Positions 24,638 through 32,977 of a stretch of DNA of 64,000 nt are shown here, in pieces. The notes beneath the pieces were generated by a model. The model saw only the letters and a program-made list of their open reading frames with translations. It did not search any database and was not told where the DNA came from. How positions within the stretch are numbered: the stretch's first letter is position 1; each line of letters begins with the position of its first letter. This stretch comes from Planctomycetota bacterium (GTDB taxonomy: Bacteria > Planctomycetota > UBA11346): the NCBI GenBank assembly GCA_014193115.1, contig BJHQ01000021.1, forward strand, positions 1 through 64,000. Direction: 5' to 3'. A program made the position numbers and the translations under genes.

Positions 24638-25558
24638 TCAACCGGTGCGGTACTGCTTCAGCCAGGCGTAGAGGCCATCGCCTGGGCAGATGGTCGGGCG
24701 CAGGTCGCGATGGCCATAGATCTTTGCCAGCGGAAGCCGGTACCTGGCCCGGCTGTCTTCCAGAAACGCTCGCAGCGAGGCCAGCTGACGAGCGCTGGGC
24801 GCCGCCTTGGAAAAATCGCCGATCACGGTCACGCCCAGGTTGTTGGCGTTCGATCCCGACACGTGGGCACCTTGGAACTTGATCGGCCGACCTTCATAGA
24901 TCGCCCCGTCGCGGCCGACCAGATAGTGATAGCCGATCGCTGCCCAGCCGCGATCTTCGTGATGATAGCGCTCGATGCCGCGGATCACCGCGATGTCATT
25001 GAGGTCAGCCATATGACCGTGTTCGCCGGTGTGGTGGACGGTGATCCGATCGACCCGGTCGAGCAGGACATGGTTCGCCGCGATCTTCTGATTGGTCCAG
25101 GTGCTGCGCGGCACCAGGCGATAGGGTTCCTCGCCCGGCTGCAGCACCGGACCTTGGGGACCAGCAATCGGCTTTTCAGCGACCGCGATGCGTTCAGCAA
25201 TAGCATTCGTCCCAGGCAGCCACAGGCGCTGTCCCGGTTTGATCGCGATGCCGGCGAGGCGGTTCGCCTCCTGGATCGAGGCCACCGGGATGCCGGCTCG
25301 GCGGCTGATCGACGACAAGGTGTCGCCGGCCGCCACTGAATACCACACCCCCGGTTCAGCTTCGATCTGCAAAGGCGCGGCGGGCTGGTTGATCGCTTTG
25401 GTTTGAGGCGATTCGCGAACGCAGCCGGCCAGCACGCTGGCTCCGCCCAGGACTCCGGCCCCGCCCAGGACGAGGATTCCGCGCCGGGTCAGGCCGCCTG
25501 GGTCCAAGCCCGCCGCGCCGGTTGCCGGGGAACCATCATCACTTTGGCTGCGAGTCAT
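24638..25558 (-). CDS. Tat-exported LysM N-acetylmuramoyl-L-alanine amidase lipoprotein
   Basis: A 306-residue envelope enzyme that should cleave the amide bond between muramic acid and the stem peptide. It starts at MTRSQSDDGS, which places a twin-arginine motif (LTRRGILVLGG, R25-R26) and a lipobox ending SVLAGC (C46) correctly; the longer frame to 25702 would not. A LysM domain follows (WYSVAAGDTLSSISRRAG... to RLWLPG, about 72-116). The catalytic Amidase_2/PGRP domain (about 145-300) shows ITVHHTG (H175/H176), GAHVSGSNANNLGV (H232) and GHRDLRPTICPGD (C291), the zinc-ligand set. Recycles or remodels peptidoglycan; planctomycetes with a wall carry such enzymes. Confidence 0.88.
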   Translation of the reverse strand: MTRSQSDDGSPATGAAGLDPGGLTRRGILVLGGAGVLGGASVLAGCVRESPQTKAINQPAAPLQIEAEPGVWYSVAAGDTLSSISRRAGIPVASIQEANRLAGIAIKPGQRLWLPGTNAIAERIAVAEKPIAGPQGPVLQPGEEPYRLVPRSTWTNQKIAANHVLLDRVDRITVHHTGEHGHMADLNDIAVIRGIERYHHEDRGWAAIGYHYLVGRDGAIYEGRPIKFQGAHVSGSNANNLGVTVIGDFSKAAPSARQLASLRAFLEDSRARYRLPLAKIYGHRDLRPTICPGDGLYAWLKQYRTG

Positions 25559-25665
25559 GGGTCGGGATCCTCGCCGGAGATCGGCCAGCGCAACATCCCG
25601 AAAGCATGCAGCCGGACAGAAGCGGATGCGCCACCAGGGAATCCGCCCGATCACCGGCTGAGTGC

Positions 25666-25760
25666 GGCGAGCCCCAGCTTGCCTTGGCGTTGGTTCAACC
25701 ACCTGCCCAATGCCAGATCGTGGCCGGCCTGAGAGAGGCGAGCCCCAGCTCGCCTTGGCG
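25666..25760. repeat. 24-bp direct repeat pair with short stems
   Basis: GGCGAGCCCCAGC-(T/TC)-GCC TTGGCG occurs at 25666-25689 and again at 25737-25760, 71 bp apart and differing by one base. The second copy contains GGCGAG/CTCGCC, a 6-bp stem. They lie in the 374-bp gene-free gap between the amidase and pssA. No gene, tRNA or terminator was seen in the rest of that gap. Confidence 0.65.
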
Positions 25761-25778
25761 TCGATTGCCGGACAGATT

Positions 25779-25905
25779 GGGAAACCGCCAAAGCGCTGAA
25801 CCGCCGAAGCACCACGAGTCGGAAGGAAGGAGAAAAACCATCCGCATCCAGTTGGTCCACCGATCGATGGAGAATTTCCTCATTTTTCCTTGGCGTCTTG
25901 GCGCC
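25779..25905. repeat. Palindrome-ended interspersed element
   Basis: A left end GGGAAACCGCCAAAGCG (25779-25795) and an approximately inverted right end CCTTGGCGTCTTGGCGCC (25888-25905) bracket about 90 bp of purine-rich, more AT-rich sequence. The left end resembles that of the element at 54293, suggesting one family. It fills the part of the gap next to the pssA stop. Confidence 0.5.
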
Positions 25906-25932
25906 CTGGAGGGTTTTATTCGCTTTTATGGA

Positions 25933-26880
25933 TCAACGGCCCAATGCCGGGCCGTCGTCAGGCAGCACCGGCACCGCCGAGCTGCCGGCATCCTCGGCAT
26001 CGTCGTCGGCGTCGTCGGCGAGTGCGTCGCGGCCCTTCGCCCAGTTCTGCCTCGCTCGCAGGGCCGCCAGGCCCAGCCCGGAAAGCAGGTAGCCGGTGGT
26101 CACCACCAGCAAGGTGATCGCCGGATAGCTGACCAGCAGGACGATCAGCAATAAAAGAACGATGAAACCGGTGAAGGACATCCGCCCGAGCACGGTGTTG
26201 CCGACATGGGGATAGGGCAGATTCGAGACCATCAGCAGGCTGCCGATGAAGAGCACGCCCAAGGCGCCGAAGCGGAACGGATCGAGGTTGATCAACCCGG
26301 AGTAATGCCCTGCCGTCACCAGTCCCCAATCGGTCAGCTGGCTGGTGAATTCCTCATGGATGATGATCCAGGCGCAGATCACCGCGGCGAAGCCCGGTGA
26401 CGGCAGGCCGCGGAAATGCGATGTCGGACCCTCGTGGGATTCGACATTGTAGCGGGCCAGACGGATCGCCGCCATGACCGGCGCGAACACGGTGATGAAC
26501 CACAAGATGCGCTGGCCAGGATCGAACACCCCTGGCTCGCCCAGGACCAGCCGATGGACCAGCACCGCCGGCGCGACGCCGAACGACACCAGATCAGAGA
26601 GGCTGTCGAGTTCGGCGCCAAACGGGCCGCTGGTCTTGGTCAAACGGGCGACCTTGCCATCGAGCAGATCGCAAACCATCGCGGCGAAGATCAGGATGGC
26701 ACCGAGTTCGAGCCGGCCGTGGGCGGCGCACAAGATGGCGGTGACGCCGCAGGCCAAATTCCCAGCAGTGAGCAGGGTCGGCAGCACGGGCAGAGTCTTG
26801 AGCCGGCGGATGCGGGCCTGCATCGCCTCGCGGAACACCCCGGCTTTACCCGGCCCTGGACGTTGCGGATCGAGGTTCAT
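25933..26880 (-). CDS. pssA: CDP-diacylglycerol-serine O-phosphatidyltransferase
   Basis: A 315-residue membrane enzyme making phosphatidylserine from CDP-diacylglycerol and serine. The CDP-alcohol phosphatidyltransferase signature D-G-x2-A-R-x8-G-x3-D-x3-D is present as DLLDGKVARLTK...GAELDSLSD. Eight or so hydrophobic segments follow; the C-terminus is acidic (DDADDDAEDAG). The start is at MNLDPQRPG (26880); the frame extends to 27021, but the added residues are low-complexity. Downstream of psd and a small membrane gene on the same strand, so the two steps of phosphatidylethanolamine synthesis sit together. The 175-bp leader contains a perfect hairpin. Confidence 0.92.
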   Translation of the reverse strand: MNLDPQRPGPGKAGVFREAMQARIRRLKTLPVLPTLLTAGNLACGVTAILCAAHGRLELGAILIFAAMVCDLLDGKVARLTKTSGPFGAELDSLSDLVSFGVAPAVLVHRLVLGEPGVFDPGQRILWFITVFAPVMAAIRLARYNVESHEGPTSHFRGLPSPGFAAVICAWIIIHEEFTSQLTDWGLVTAGHYSGLINLDPFRFGALGVLFIGSLLMVSNLPYPHVGNTVLGRMSFTGFIVLLLLIVLLVSYPAITLLVVTTGYLLSGLGLAALRARQNWAKGRDALADDADDDAEDAGSSAVPVLPDDGPALGR

Positions 26881-26930
26881 AGGAAATTTGTCAAACTCGG
26901 CGCGATCATGCCGTGATTGCCCATCGCGAA

Positions 26931-26951
26931 GTTCCGAGCGTCTCTCGGAAC
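26931..26951. promoter_or_regulatory. Perfect hairpin upstream of pssA
   Basis: GTTCCGAG (26931-26938) and CTCGGAAC (26944-26951) form a perfect 8-bp stem with a 5-nt loop, 51 bp before the pssA start. There is no T-tract on the minus strand. It could limit read-through from psd or be a regulatory or RNA-processing structure. Confidence 0.4.
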
Positions 26952-27055
26952 CTGGTGGTACCCAACGAGTTGGCTGCCGCCCCAGTCCTCCGGACCTGGT
27001 CGGGGCATCGCTCCACTGCACCCGCTCGTTCGGGCCTTCGTCCCCAACCCCGGGA

Positions 27056-27262
27056 TCACGGGTCGCGATCCGGGATGAACCAGCTGATCACTTGCAGCGC
27101 CAACCACAGGCAGGCATTCGCCATCAACGCGGCGACCACCCATCCCGGCAGCGTCCGTTGCAGCAGGACATAGCCGATGACTGATGTGATCTGAGCGACG
27201 AAAAACGCCAGCAGCGCAACCGAACCGATGGAAAACAACAGAGATTTCCTTGACCGGTGCAT
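27056..27262 (-). CDS. Small two-helix membrane protein
   Basis: Unrecognised 68-residue protein with a basic start (MHRSRKSLLFSIG) and two predicted membrane helices, about 8-33 and 40-62, separated by a short loop. It starts 7 bp after the psd stop and precedes pssA, so it sits inside the phospholipid operon. Position and codon use suggest a real gene, perhaps an accessory membrane subunit, but no function can be named. Confidence 0.5.
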   Translation of the reverse strand: MHRSRKSLLFSIGSVALLAFFVAQITSVIGYVLLQRTLPGWVVAALMANACLWLALQVISWFIPDRDP

Positions 27263-27269
27263 ACGCGAC

Positions 27270-27929
27270 TCAGGCCAGCAGCTCGGCGATGACGGTTTCG
27301 CCGCCGCGTACCCGATCGCCGGGCTTGACCAGGATCCGATGCGACCGCTCGATCGGCAGCCAGACCTCGGTGCGGCTGCCGAAGCGGATCATCCCATAGC
27401 ATTCCCCACGAATTAGATGCTCGCCAGGCCGGCGGGCGCAGATGATCCGGCGGGCGATCAGGCCGGCGATCTGGCGCACGAGCAGGCGCAATCCTGGCGA
27501 CACCGTTGCGTCGGCCTCGACCAGCAGGGTCAGCGCTTCATTGCGGCTGCCGGCGTCGCGATGCCGGGCATCGAGGAACGTTCCCGGCCGATGTACCGCC
27601 GATACGATGGTTCCGGCGATCGGGCTGCGATTCACATGGACATCGAACACCGACAGAAAAATGCCGAGACGCATCGCCCGGCCGCCGAGCTCCGGACAAT
27701 CGGCCTCGGCGAGGTCGTCGATCACGCCATCCGCCGGCGCCACCAGCAGGCGCTCGCCAACCGGCGGAGTGCGCTGCGGATGCCTGAAAAACCACAGGCA
27801 GAATGCGCCAAGGAAGATCGCGACCACGGCGCCGATGGCTTGCGCGATGCCGGGTGGAAGCACCCAAACCGCCACGCCCAGGACCACAGCCACCGGGATC
27901 AGGACCGGCCATCCCCAGGGCGCGATCAT
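27270..27929 (-). CDS. psd: Phosphatidylserine decarboxylase proenzyme
   Basis: A 219-residue archaetidylserine/phosphatidylserine decarboxylase of the short type. Two N-terminal helices are followed by VAPADGVIDDL (about 62-72), FLSVFDVHVNRSPIAG (about 91-106) and the pyruvoyl self-cleavage site IRFGSRTEVWLP, where the chain splits before the serine of GS to make the beta and alpha subunits. It converts phosphatidylserine to phosphatidylethanolamine in the membrane. First gene of psd-(small membrane gene)-pssA. No clear ribosome binding site. Confidence 0.93.
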   Translation of the reverse strand: MIAPWGWPVLIPVAVVLGVAVWVLPPGIAQAIGAVVAIFLGAFCLWFFRHPQRTPPVGERLLVAPADGVIDDLAEADCPELGGRAMRLGIFLSVFDVHVNRSPIAGTIVSAVHRPGTFLDARHRDAGSRNEALTLLVEADATVSPGLRLLVRQIAGLIARRIICARRPGEHLIRGECYGMIRFGSRTEVWLPIERSHRILVKPGDRVRGGETVIAELLA

Positions 27930-28034
27930 GGCGTGGCACGGCGTGGTCCCGCCGGTCCGAGTTCTGATAGGGTCGCCATGGATTGGGGATTCTGCGCTTG
28001 AAACGACGTGGACCAGGGGCCACTCCGTTGCCGA

Positions 28035-29516
28035 TCACCAGCGCGACAGAAAGGAGATCTCCATATTCCAACCCCAGCGTGGCAGCTGATACGCCGCGCC
28101 ACCGCTGCCACCGACCGAAGGTTCCGAGCGGGCCTGCCACCAGGGCGCGACCACATGCATGCCGGCTCCAAGTCGCAGCCGGCCGAGCCGGGTAAGGCCC
28201 GGTGGCCCGAAACCAAGGTGGCTGCGGACGGCCAACTGGCTGGCCGGACGCACACTCTGATCCTGGGTATAGTCAGCATCTTTTTCCACAACTGCGATCC
28301 GTTCGACCCGGGCTCCGGTCAGCACCTGGCCTTCGATGTCGGCTTTGACCCAATACGCCTCGGGCAGCCGCAGGCGCAGCTCGGTGCCAAGCATGAATTG
28401 GTCGGCCTGGACCGAATTGCCGCGATATTCGTAGTCTTCAGCGTCGCCCCAGCGGTACTCGGACAGGAAATCCCAGGCCCACCAGTCACCCTGGCCCAGC
28501 CAGCGCGAGGGCCACACGATCTGCACACCATAGCCGGTGCTGCGCATGGCATAGAGAAACGACTGGCGGACGTCCTCGGGATGCGGGCTGGTCGGCTGGT
28601 CTGACGGTAGGCTCGATGCATTGATCCAATCGAAAGAGATCCCGCCGTTGGTGGCGCCAGAGCGCGGATTGACCTCGGCAAAATAGGTCATGGCCACACC
28701 GCAATCGCCCGACGGCAACACCGCTGAGCCGGCCCGCACCCACATGCCGGCTTCTTGCCGGGCGACACTGGCGGCGGTATCGGACAACGTCCTGCGGTCG
28801 AACCCGACGAACCGGCCACCGATCCACCAATTGCCCTGGTTTCCGCGGCTCACCAGGTCAAGCGCCGCATCCCAAGGCACGCCTCCGCGCGCGGTCGGGG
28901 CGAGGGATCCGGTCAACCGCAGGTCCAGTCCGCCGGGTCCGACCTCCCGCATCATGGCCGGATTGTCGATGGCCATGGTCAGGCCAGCCCGCGCCCACGC
29001 GAAGGCGGTCTGCTTGCGGGAATATTCGTAGGGCAGATAGGCGGGAGGGATGTGCAAGATTCGCTGATGCAGGTAATTCTGCATGCGATCGCCGGCATAG
29101 GCCCCGGACAGGGTCGCGCCCAGCCCCGCCGCCCACTGCCAGCGCACCAGGCCGACCATCTGGTCGATGCCATGATCGCCGACGCCCAAGGAGAACCGGT
29201 GCTCATCCACCCGCGACGCTTCGCTGCCGATCAGGGTCGGATCTCCAGTGCCATCCGGCCGATCGCGCCGCGTCAGCACCGCGTAATCCCACCCGGCGAT
29301 CACCGTCACTGGCAGGGCTGCGGTCTTCCACTGACCCCCGAGGGCGGCGCCATAGGTCCGGCCATCATCGTCATCGAGAATCCGGTCGACCAGGTAGTCA
29401 TTGGTAAAGATGCCCCACACCACCGGCTCAGGTCCGGGCCGTGGCGGCTCAGGCACCCCGCTCACCGCGCCGTGGGCACCGGATGCGAGGATCACGCCGA
29501 TCAGGGAACGATGCAT
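28035..29516 (-). CDS. Outer-membrane beta-barrel protein, possibly LpxR-like
   Basis: A 493-residue exported protein. From the chosen start the signal peptide is MHRSLIGVILASGAHGA; the frame open to 29648 would hide it. The mature N-terminus has FTNDYLVDRILDDDDGRTYG, loosely like the N-D and D-R-x-Y-T-x-G elements of LpxR (DUF2219) lipid A deacylases. The rest alternates aromatic and polar residues in strand-like pattern, with a final aromatic residue (EISFLSRW), as expected of an outer-membrane barrel. Outer-membrane placement is reasonable; LpxR identity is only a suggestion. Divergent from the methyltransferase gene across 97 bp. Confidence 0.6.
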   Translation of the reverse strand: MHRSLIGVILASGAHGAVSGVPEPPRPGPEPVVWGIFTNDYLVDRILDDDDGRTYGAALGGQWKTAALPVTVIAGWDYAVLTRRDRPDGTGDPTLIGSEASRVDEHRFSLGVGDHGIDQMVGLVRWQWAAGLGATLSGAYAGDRMQNYLHQRILHIPPAYLPYEYSRKQTAFAWARAGLTMAIDNPAMMREVGPGGLDLRLTGSLAPTARGGVPWDAALDLVSRGNQGNWWIGGRFVGFDRRTLSDTAASVARQEAGMWVRAGSAVLPSGDCGVAMTYFAEVNPRSGATNGGISFDWINASSLPSDQPTSPHPEDVRQSFLYAMRSTGYGVQIVWPSRWLGQGDWWAWDFLSEYRWGDAEDYEYRGNSVQADQFMLGTELRLRLPEAYWVKADIEGQVLTGARVERIAVVEKDADYTQDQSVRPASQLAVRSHLGFGPPGLTRLGRLRLGAGMHVVAPWWQARSEPSVGGSGGAAYQLPRWGWNMEISFLSRW

Positions 29517-29613
29517 GGCTGGGGTTGTGGTGGGCTGAGCCGGGCTGTCCACCATCGGTATGCGAATTGACCGACGAGCTTCCCCGGACGACTGACCGGC
29601 AAAGGATCCCCTC

Positions 29614-30126
29614 ATGACCGATTCCGTTCCGACGCCGGCCGACGCCACCGGCGGCTATGCCTGGCCGGCCGGACGTCGGCTGGCGACTGATCATGCCGCA
29701 TTGGCGATCGTCGCAGGAAAGCGGGTGCTCGACCTCGGCTGCGGTACCGGCGTGTGCGGACTGTCCGCGCTGCACCTGGGGGCGACGGCGGTGACCTTCG
29801 CCGATGCCGATGCCGCCGCTCTCGCTGGAATCCGCGGACACGCGACGGTCGTCCATACCTGGGGCACGCCGGTCCCAGGCGGACCGTGGCCGGTGATCCT
29901 GGGCGGAGATCTGCTCTATCGGCCGCAGTTCTTTGCCGCTCTGCTCACCACCATCACCGGGTCGCTGGCGGCTGACGGTGTCGCCTTGCTCAGCGATCCC
30001 CGATCGCAACTGGAATCGGACCTGCCGGAGCTGGCCCGGCAGCACGGTCTCAGCTGGGTCCAGGAACGGCGCGCAGACTACACCCTGGTCAGCGCGTCCC
30101 GGCTGGGCTCACGATCGGTTCGCTGA
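29614..30126 (+). CDS. Class I SAM-dependent methyltransferase, lysine-methyltransferase-like
   Basis: A 170-residue Rossmann methyltransferase. Motif I is VLDLGCGTGVCGLSAL (about 39-54), motif II TFADADAAAL (about 65-75) and a later PWPVILGGDLLYR (about 90-102), the D-x-x-Y motif near the substrate site. The N-terminal YAWPAGRRLA precedes motif I, as in the Methyltransf_16/ETFB-lysine group, which methylates protein lysines. AAGGA lies about 7 nt before the ATG at 29614. The 3' end overlaps the MFS gene by 38 bp in convergent orientation. Substrate unknown. Confidence 0.75.
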   Translation: MTDSVPTPADATGGYAWPAGRRLATDHAALAIVAGKRVLDLGCGTGVCGLSALHLGATAVTFADADAAALAGIRGHATVVHTWGTPVPGGPWPVILGGDLLYRPQFFAALLTTITGSLAADGVALLSDPRSQLESDLPELARQHGLSWVQERRADYTLVSASRLGSRSVR

Positions 30127-31465
30127 CCTTGACCAGTGCCAGCATGGCCACCGGCAGGAGTACGCCGATGCCGGCGATCAGATACGGCGCCGAGGGAGAC
30201 AGCGAGAAATAGGCCCCGGCCGCCACCAACGGACCGGCCGCACGGCCGAGGGATCCCGCTGAGCGGAAGGTGCCCATGGCCTGACCCTGGCGCTGCGGAT
30301 CGGCGGTGAGGCTGACCAGCGTACTGAGCGCGGGAAACACCATGCCCGACGACAACGCGACCACAGCCAGCGCAGCTACCAGCAGCCATAAATGGGGGTA
30401 CTGCGGCACCAGGGCCAGACCGAGGAATCCCGGCATCATGGTCAGCAAACCCGCCAGTCCGATCCGCCGGGCTCCGAACCGCCCGACATAGCGGCGGAAG
30501 ATCAGCATCTGGGCCATCGCCGAGGACAAACCGATCATCATGAACAAGCCGCCCAGGTGGTGCGGCAGCAGTCCCAGATGCTGGCCAGCGAGGAACACCA
30601 AGGTCGCCTCCATGCCGGAAAACAGCAGCACATAGGCAGCGAACGAAAAGTTGAGCCGGCGTACCGCCGCGCCCAGATCAGCCGCCGCGAACAGGCGCAG
30701 CGGATTGGCGCTGCGCCCTTCTCCAGACGGAATCGATCGACGTTCGACCGGCAAGGTCTCGGAAAAGCTCCGCCACACCCAGGCCAGATTGAACAACGAC
30801 AGCACGGTGGCGATCAGCGCCGGCAGCGAGAACGGGTTGAGCGCGAACATGGCGCTGCCACCGCTCCACCAGCCGTGCCCGATCCACCACGCCACGCCGC
30901 CCAGCGCCGGGCCGACGGTGAATCCCAGTCCGAAGGCCATGCCCATCAGACCCATCGCCCGGCCGCGTTGCTCCGGCGTGGTGATGTCGGCGACCACCGC
31001 GGTGGCGGTGGAGACATTCCCTGAGAATCCGCCGGCGATCACCCGGGCGATAAGCAGCACCGTGAAATCCGCGGAAAACACCCAGAGCAGATTGGCTGCC
31101 AGACTGCCGACCAGCGACCACAGCAGCACCGGCCGCCGCCCGATCCTATCGGACAATCTGCCCCACCACGGCGCCGTGACGAATTGCAACAGGGAATAGA
31201 GCGCTGCCAGCATTCCGCCGAACAGCGCCGCACGCTGGCCATGATCAGCCGCCGGCACCACCGTCGAGGCCAGCTGCATCATCCAGCGGAGCAGTCCCGA
31301 GTCCCGCTCCAAATAATAGTCGAGCATCTGCCCGAACACCGGGAAGACCAGGCCGAAGCTGACCAGATCGAGAAACAGGACGAGGAAGACGATGCCGACG
31401 GTGGTCGATCGCTTTGGGCTGAGGTTGGAAGTCAGCGGCTGAGGGCTCGGGGAAAGTCCGCTCAT
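30089..31465 (-). CDS. Major facilitator superfamily transporter (DHA1/TetA-like)
   Basis: A 458-residue carrier with twelve predicted membrane helices. The first, FLVLFLDLVSFGLVFPVFG, is of the DHA1 drug:H+ antiporter type, and the loop 2-3 motif A appears as GRLSDRIGRRPVLL (about 97-110). Motif C-like glycine/proline residues occur in helix 5 (GFTVGPALGG, about 180). A small-molecule efflux role is inferred from the family; the substrate is unknown. The first 20 residues are Ser/Pro-rich. It lies downstream of the respiratory operon terminator candidate and probably has its own promoter in the AT-rich 91-bp gap upstream. Confidence 0.87.
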   Translation of the reverse strand: MSGLSPSPQPLTSNLSPKRSTTVGIVFLVLFLDLVSFGLVFPVFGQMLDYYLERDSGLLRWMMQLASTVVPAADHGQRAALFGGMLAALYSLLQFVTAPWWGRLSDRIGRRPVLLWSLVGSLAANLLWVFSADFTVLLIARVIAGGFSGNVSTATAVVADITTPEQRGRAMGLMGMAFGLGFTVGPALGGVAWWIGHGWWSGGSAMFALNPFSLPALIATVLSLFNLAWVWRSFSETLPVERRSIPSGEGRSANPLRLFAAADLGAAVRRLNFSFAAYVLLFSGMEATLVFLAGQHLGLLPHHLGGLFMMIGLSSAMAQMLIFRRYVGRFGARRIGLAGLLTMMPGFLGLALVPQYPHLWLLVAALAVVALSSGMVFPALSTLVSLTADPQRQGQAMGTFRSAGSLGRAAGPLVAAGAYFSLSPSAPYLIAGIGVLLPVAMLALVKVSEPIVSPAGTR

Positions 31466-31509
31466 GGTTTATCAAATGGCAGAAACCGGAATGATTCTAG
31501 GATAAATGC

Positions 31510-31544
31510 AAAAAATCCCAACCAACCACAATGGAGACTTGGGA
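31510..31544 (-). terminator. Intrinsic terminator candidate of the respiratory operon
   Basis: Read on the minus strand, TCCCAA (31544-31539) and TTGGGA (31521-31516) form a 6-bp stem with a 17-nt loop that can close a further CCA/TGG pair, followed at once by six T residues (31515-31510). It begins 13 bp after the stop codon of the last gene of the cluster. This is the only clear stem-plus-T structure at the 3' end of the 21-kb run of minus-strand genes. Confidence 0.5.
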
Positions 31545-31556
31545 GGTTATAAGAAA

Positions 31557-31829
31557 TCATCGTGGTTTCCTAGATCTTGCCAGCACGAATATAGCAAGGG
31601 CAATTAAAATGATACCAATGGCTACAACCAGGATTCTCCACATCATCATTGCGGCTGGATTTGTCATCGCATAGCCACCTCCATCAAAATGATAAACCCA
31701 CTCGTGGCCGACCAATGCATCAGGTCCGATAATTTGTAAGATGATTCCGAAAACAATGACGCGATTAAAAATAATAGATGCGGCACCAAAAACGATCGTT
31801 CCGATAGCTAAACACCGAACCATTACCAC
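31557..31829 (-). CDS. Low-GC two-helix membrane protein
   Basis: Unrecognised 90-residue protein with two hydrophobic segments: CLAIGTIVFGAASIIFNRVI region (about 6-35) and ILVVAIGIILIALAIFVLA (about 66-84), joined by a polar loop with HEWVYHFDGGGYAM. Codons are much richer in A/T than in any neighbour (22 G/C of 60 in one sampled line). It follows coxC by 15 bp and precedes the terminator candidate, so it is probably cotranscribed with the oxidase genes. It may be a late arrival or a small oxidase-associated protein; neither can be shown here. Confidence 0.55.
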   Translation of the reverse strand: MVMVRCLAIGTIVFGAASIIFNRVIVFGIILQIIGPDALVGHEWVYHFDGGGYAMTNPAAMMMWRILVVAIGIILIALAIFVLARSRKPR

Positions 31830-31844
31830 GGCAAGAACAGCAGC

Positions 31845-32747
31845 CTAGCCGACCACGTAGACGGTGATGAACAGCAGCACCCAGACGATGTCGACGAAGT
31901 GCCAGTACCACGAGGCTGCAACCGCGGCGAAGTGGCGATGGGCGGCAAAATGTCCGGCCTGTAGGCGGGCCAGGACCATGAACAGCATGACCAGGCCGAT
32001 GGCGACGTGGAGACCGTGGAAGCCGGTGCCGGTGTAGAAGATGGCAGCGAAGGCCGAGTGCGAGCTGTCCGCGATCGACGGATGCAGCGGATAGAACCCG
32101 CGCCGGATGAACTCGCCCCATTCAAAGCCCATGCAGCCGAGGAACCCCACGCCGAGCAGGATGGTCACCACGAACATGAATTTGGCCAGGTTCACCTGAT
32201 GCTTCTGCAGGGCGTGATGAGCGATCTCGCAGGTGATCGACGACGACAGCAGGACGAACGTGGCATAGGCCACCAGCGGTCCGCCGAAGTGGAAATCCGC
32301 GCCATGGGGCGGGCCAAAGTTGGGATCGACGGCGTGGCGATAATAGAAATAGCCGAACACCGCGCCGAAGGCCATCAGCTCACCAGTCAGGAACAACAGC
32401 ACAAAATACTGGAGGTCTCGCTGCTGCGCGGCGGGATTGTGGGAGATCGGCTTTTCGCGGATGATCTGATGGCACCAGCCCATCAGGCAGCCCACGAAGA
32501 TTGCCGCGCCGGTCAGCAGCAACACGACACCGAACAGCGGATAGCCGAGAGGACCCCAGCCCGGCAGGGCGCCGAGGATCGAGACCACGCCGAACGGCAT
32601 CATGGTCAGCCCGACGGTGACCAGCAGCGGCCACAGACTCGGCGGTGGAATATGGGTGTTCGGATCGTTGCCGTGCTCATCGAGCAGGTGGCCAGGGGCT
32701 GACGGTCCAGGATGGCCGGCAGCAGCGGGGATCGGGGCGGTGCTCAT
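31845..32747 (-). CDS. coxC: Cytochrome c oxidase subunit III
   Basis: A 300-residue subunit III of the aa3-type oxidase in the cytoplasmic membrane. A His/Pro-rich N-terminus and two short helices precede the seven-helix-like core, which shows LTGELMAFGAVFGYFYYRH, then HHALQKHQ, then the family-typical GTGFHGLHVAIGLVMLF (about 238-254) and the closing WYWHFVDIVWVLLF. Subunit III stabilises proton-pumping turnover of subunit I. Its ATG overlaps the small upstream gene by 4 bp. Usually follows coxA directly; here coxA and coxC are separated by the heme A and copper assembly genes. Confidence 0.93.
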   Translation of the reverse strand: MSTAPIPAAAGHPGPSAPGHLLDEHGNDPNTHIPPPSLWPLLVTVGLTMMPFGVVSILGALPGWGPLGYPLFGVVLLLTGAAIFVGCLMGWCHQIIREKPISHNPAAQQRDLQYFVLLFLTGELMAFGAVFGYFYYRHAVDPNFGPPHGADFHFGGPLVAYATFVLLSSSITCEIAHHALQKHQVNLAKFMFVVTILLGVGFLGCMGFEWGEFIRRGFYPLHPSIADSSHSAFAAIFYTGTGFHGLHVAIGLVMLFMVLARLQAGHFAAHRHFAAVAASWYWHFVDIVWVLLFITVYVVG

Positions 32748-32977
32748 GGGCGGTTCGGGGTCTGGCCTGGGTCGGGCATGGAACGGCGGGTGGCGTCGCG
32801 GAGCTCAAGGCGCTTGGCCTCCTTGGCGTCCTTCGGCAGGCCGGCGACGGTGAAGACGATGAAGGATGTCAGCAGGACCACAATCGCCACGCCGCCGAGG
32901 ACCAGGCCGACGCGGTTGGCTTGCCGGCGCTGCTCAGGCGTGATGCCGGAAGCGTCCTGTATCGGCTGCTGGTTCAT
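32744..32977 (-). CDS. Small single-helix membrane protein, CoxF-like
   Basis: A 77-residue protein with a polar N-terminus ending RRQANRV, one membrane helix (GLVLGGVAIVVLLTSFIVF, about 24-42) and a charged tail. Small proteins of this plan sit between ctaG and coxC in many oxidase operons (CoxF-like). It overlaps coxC and ctaG by 4 bp at each end, so it is part of the translationally coupled block. Assembly role inferred from position. Confidence 0.6.
   Translation of the reverse strand: MNQQPIQDASGITPEQRRQANRVGLVLGGVAIVVLLTSFIVFTVAGLPKDAKEAKRLELRDATRRSMPDPGQTPNRP

Noticed and set aside
25559..25932. A tRNA or small RNA gene in the gap before pssA
   Set aside because: No cloverleaf with conserved GG/TTC positions was found; the gap is explained by repeats.
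28035..29648. A start at 29648 for the outer-membrane protein
   Set aside because: It would hide the signal peptide beginning at 29516 and add residues overlapping the divergent methyltransferase gene.
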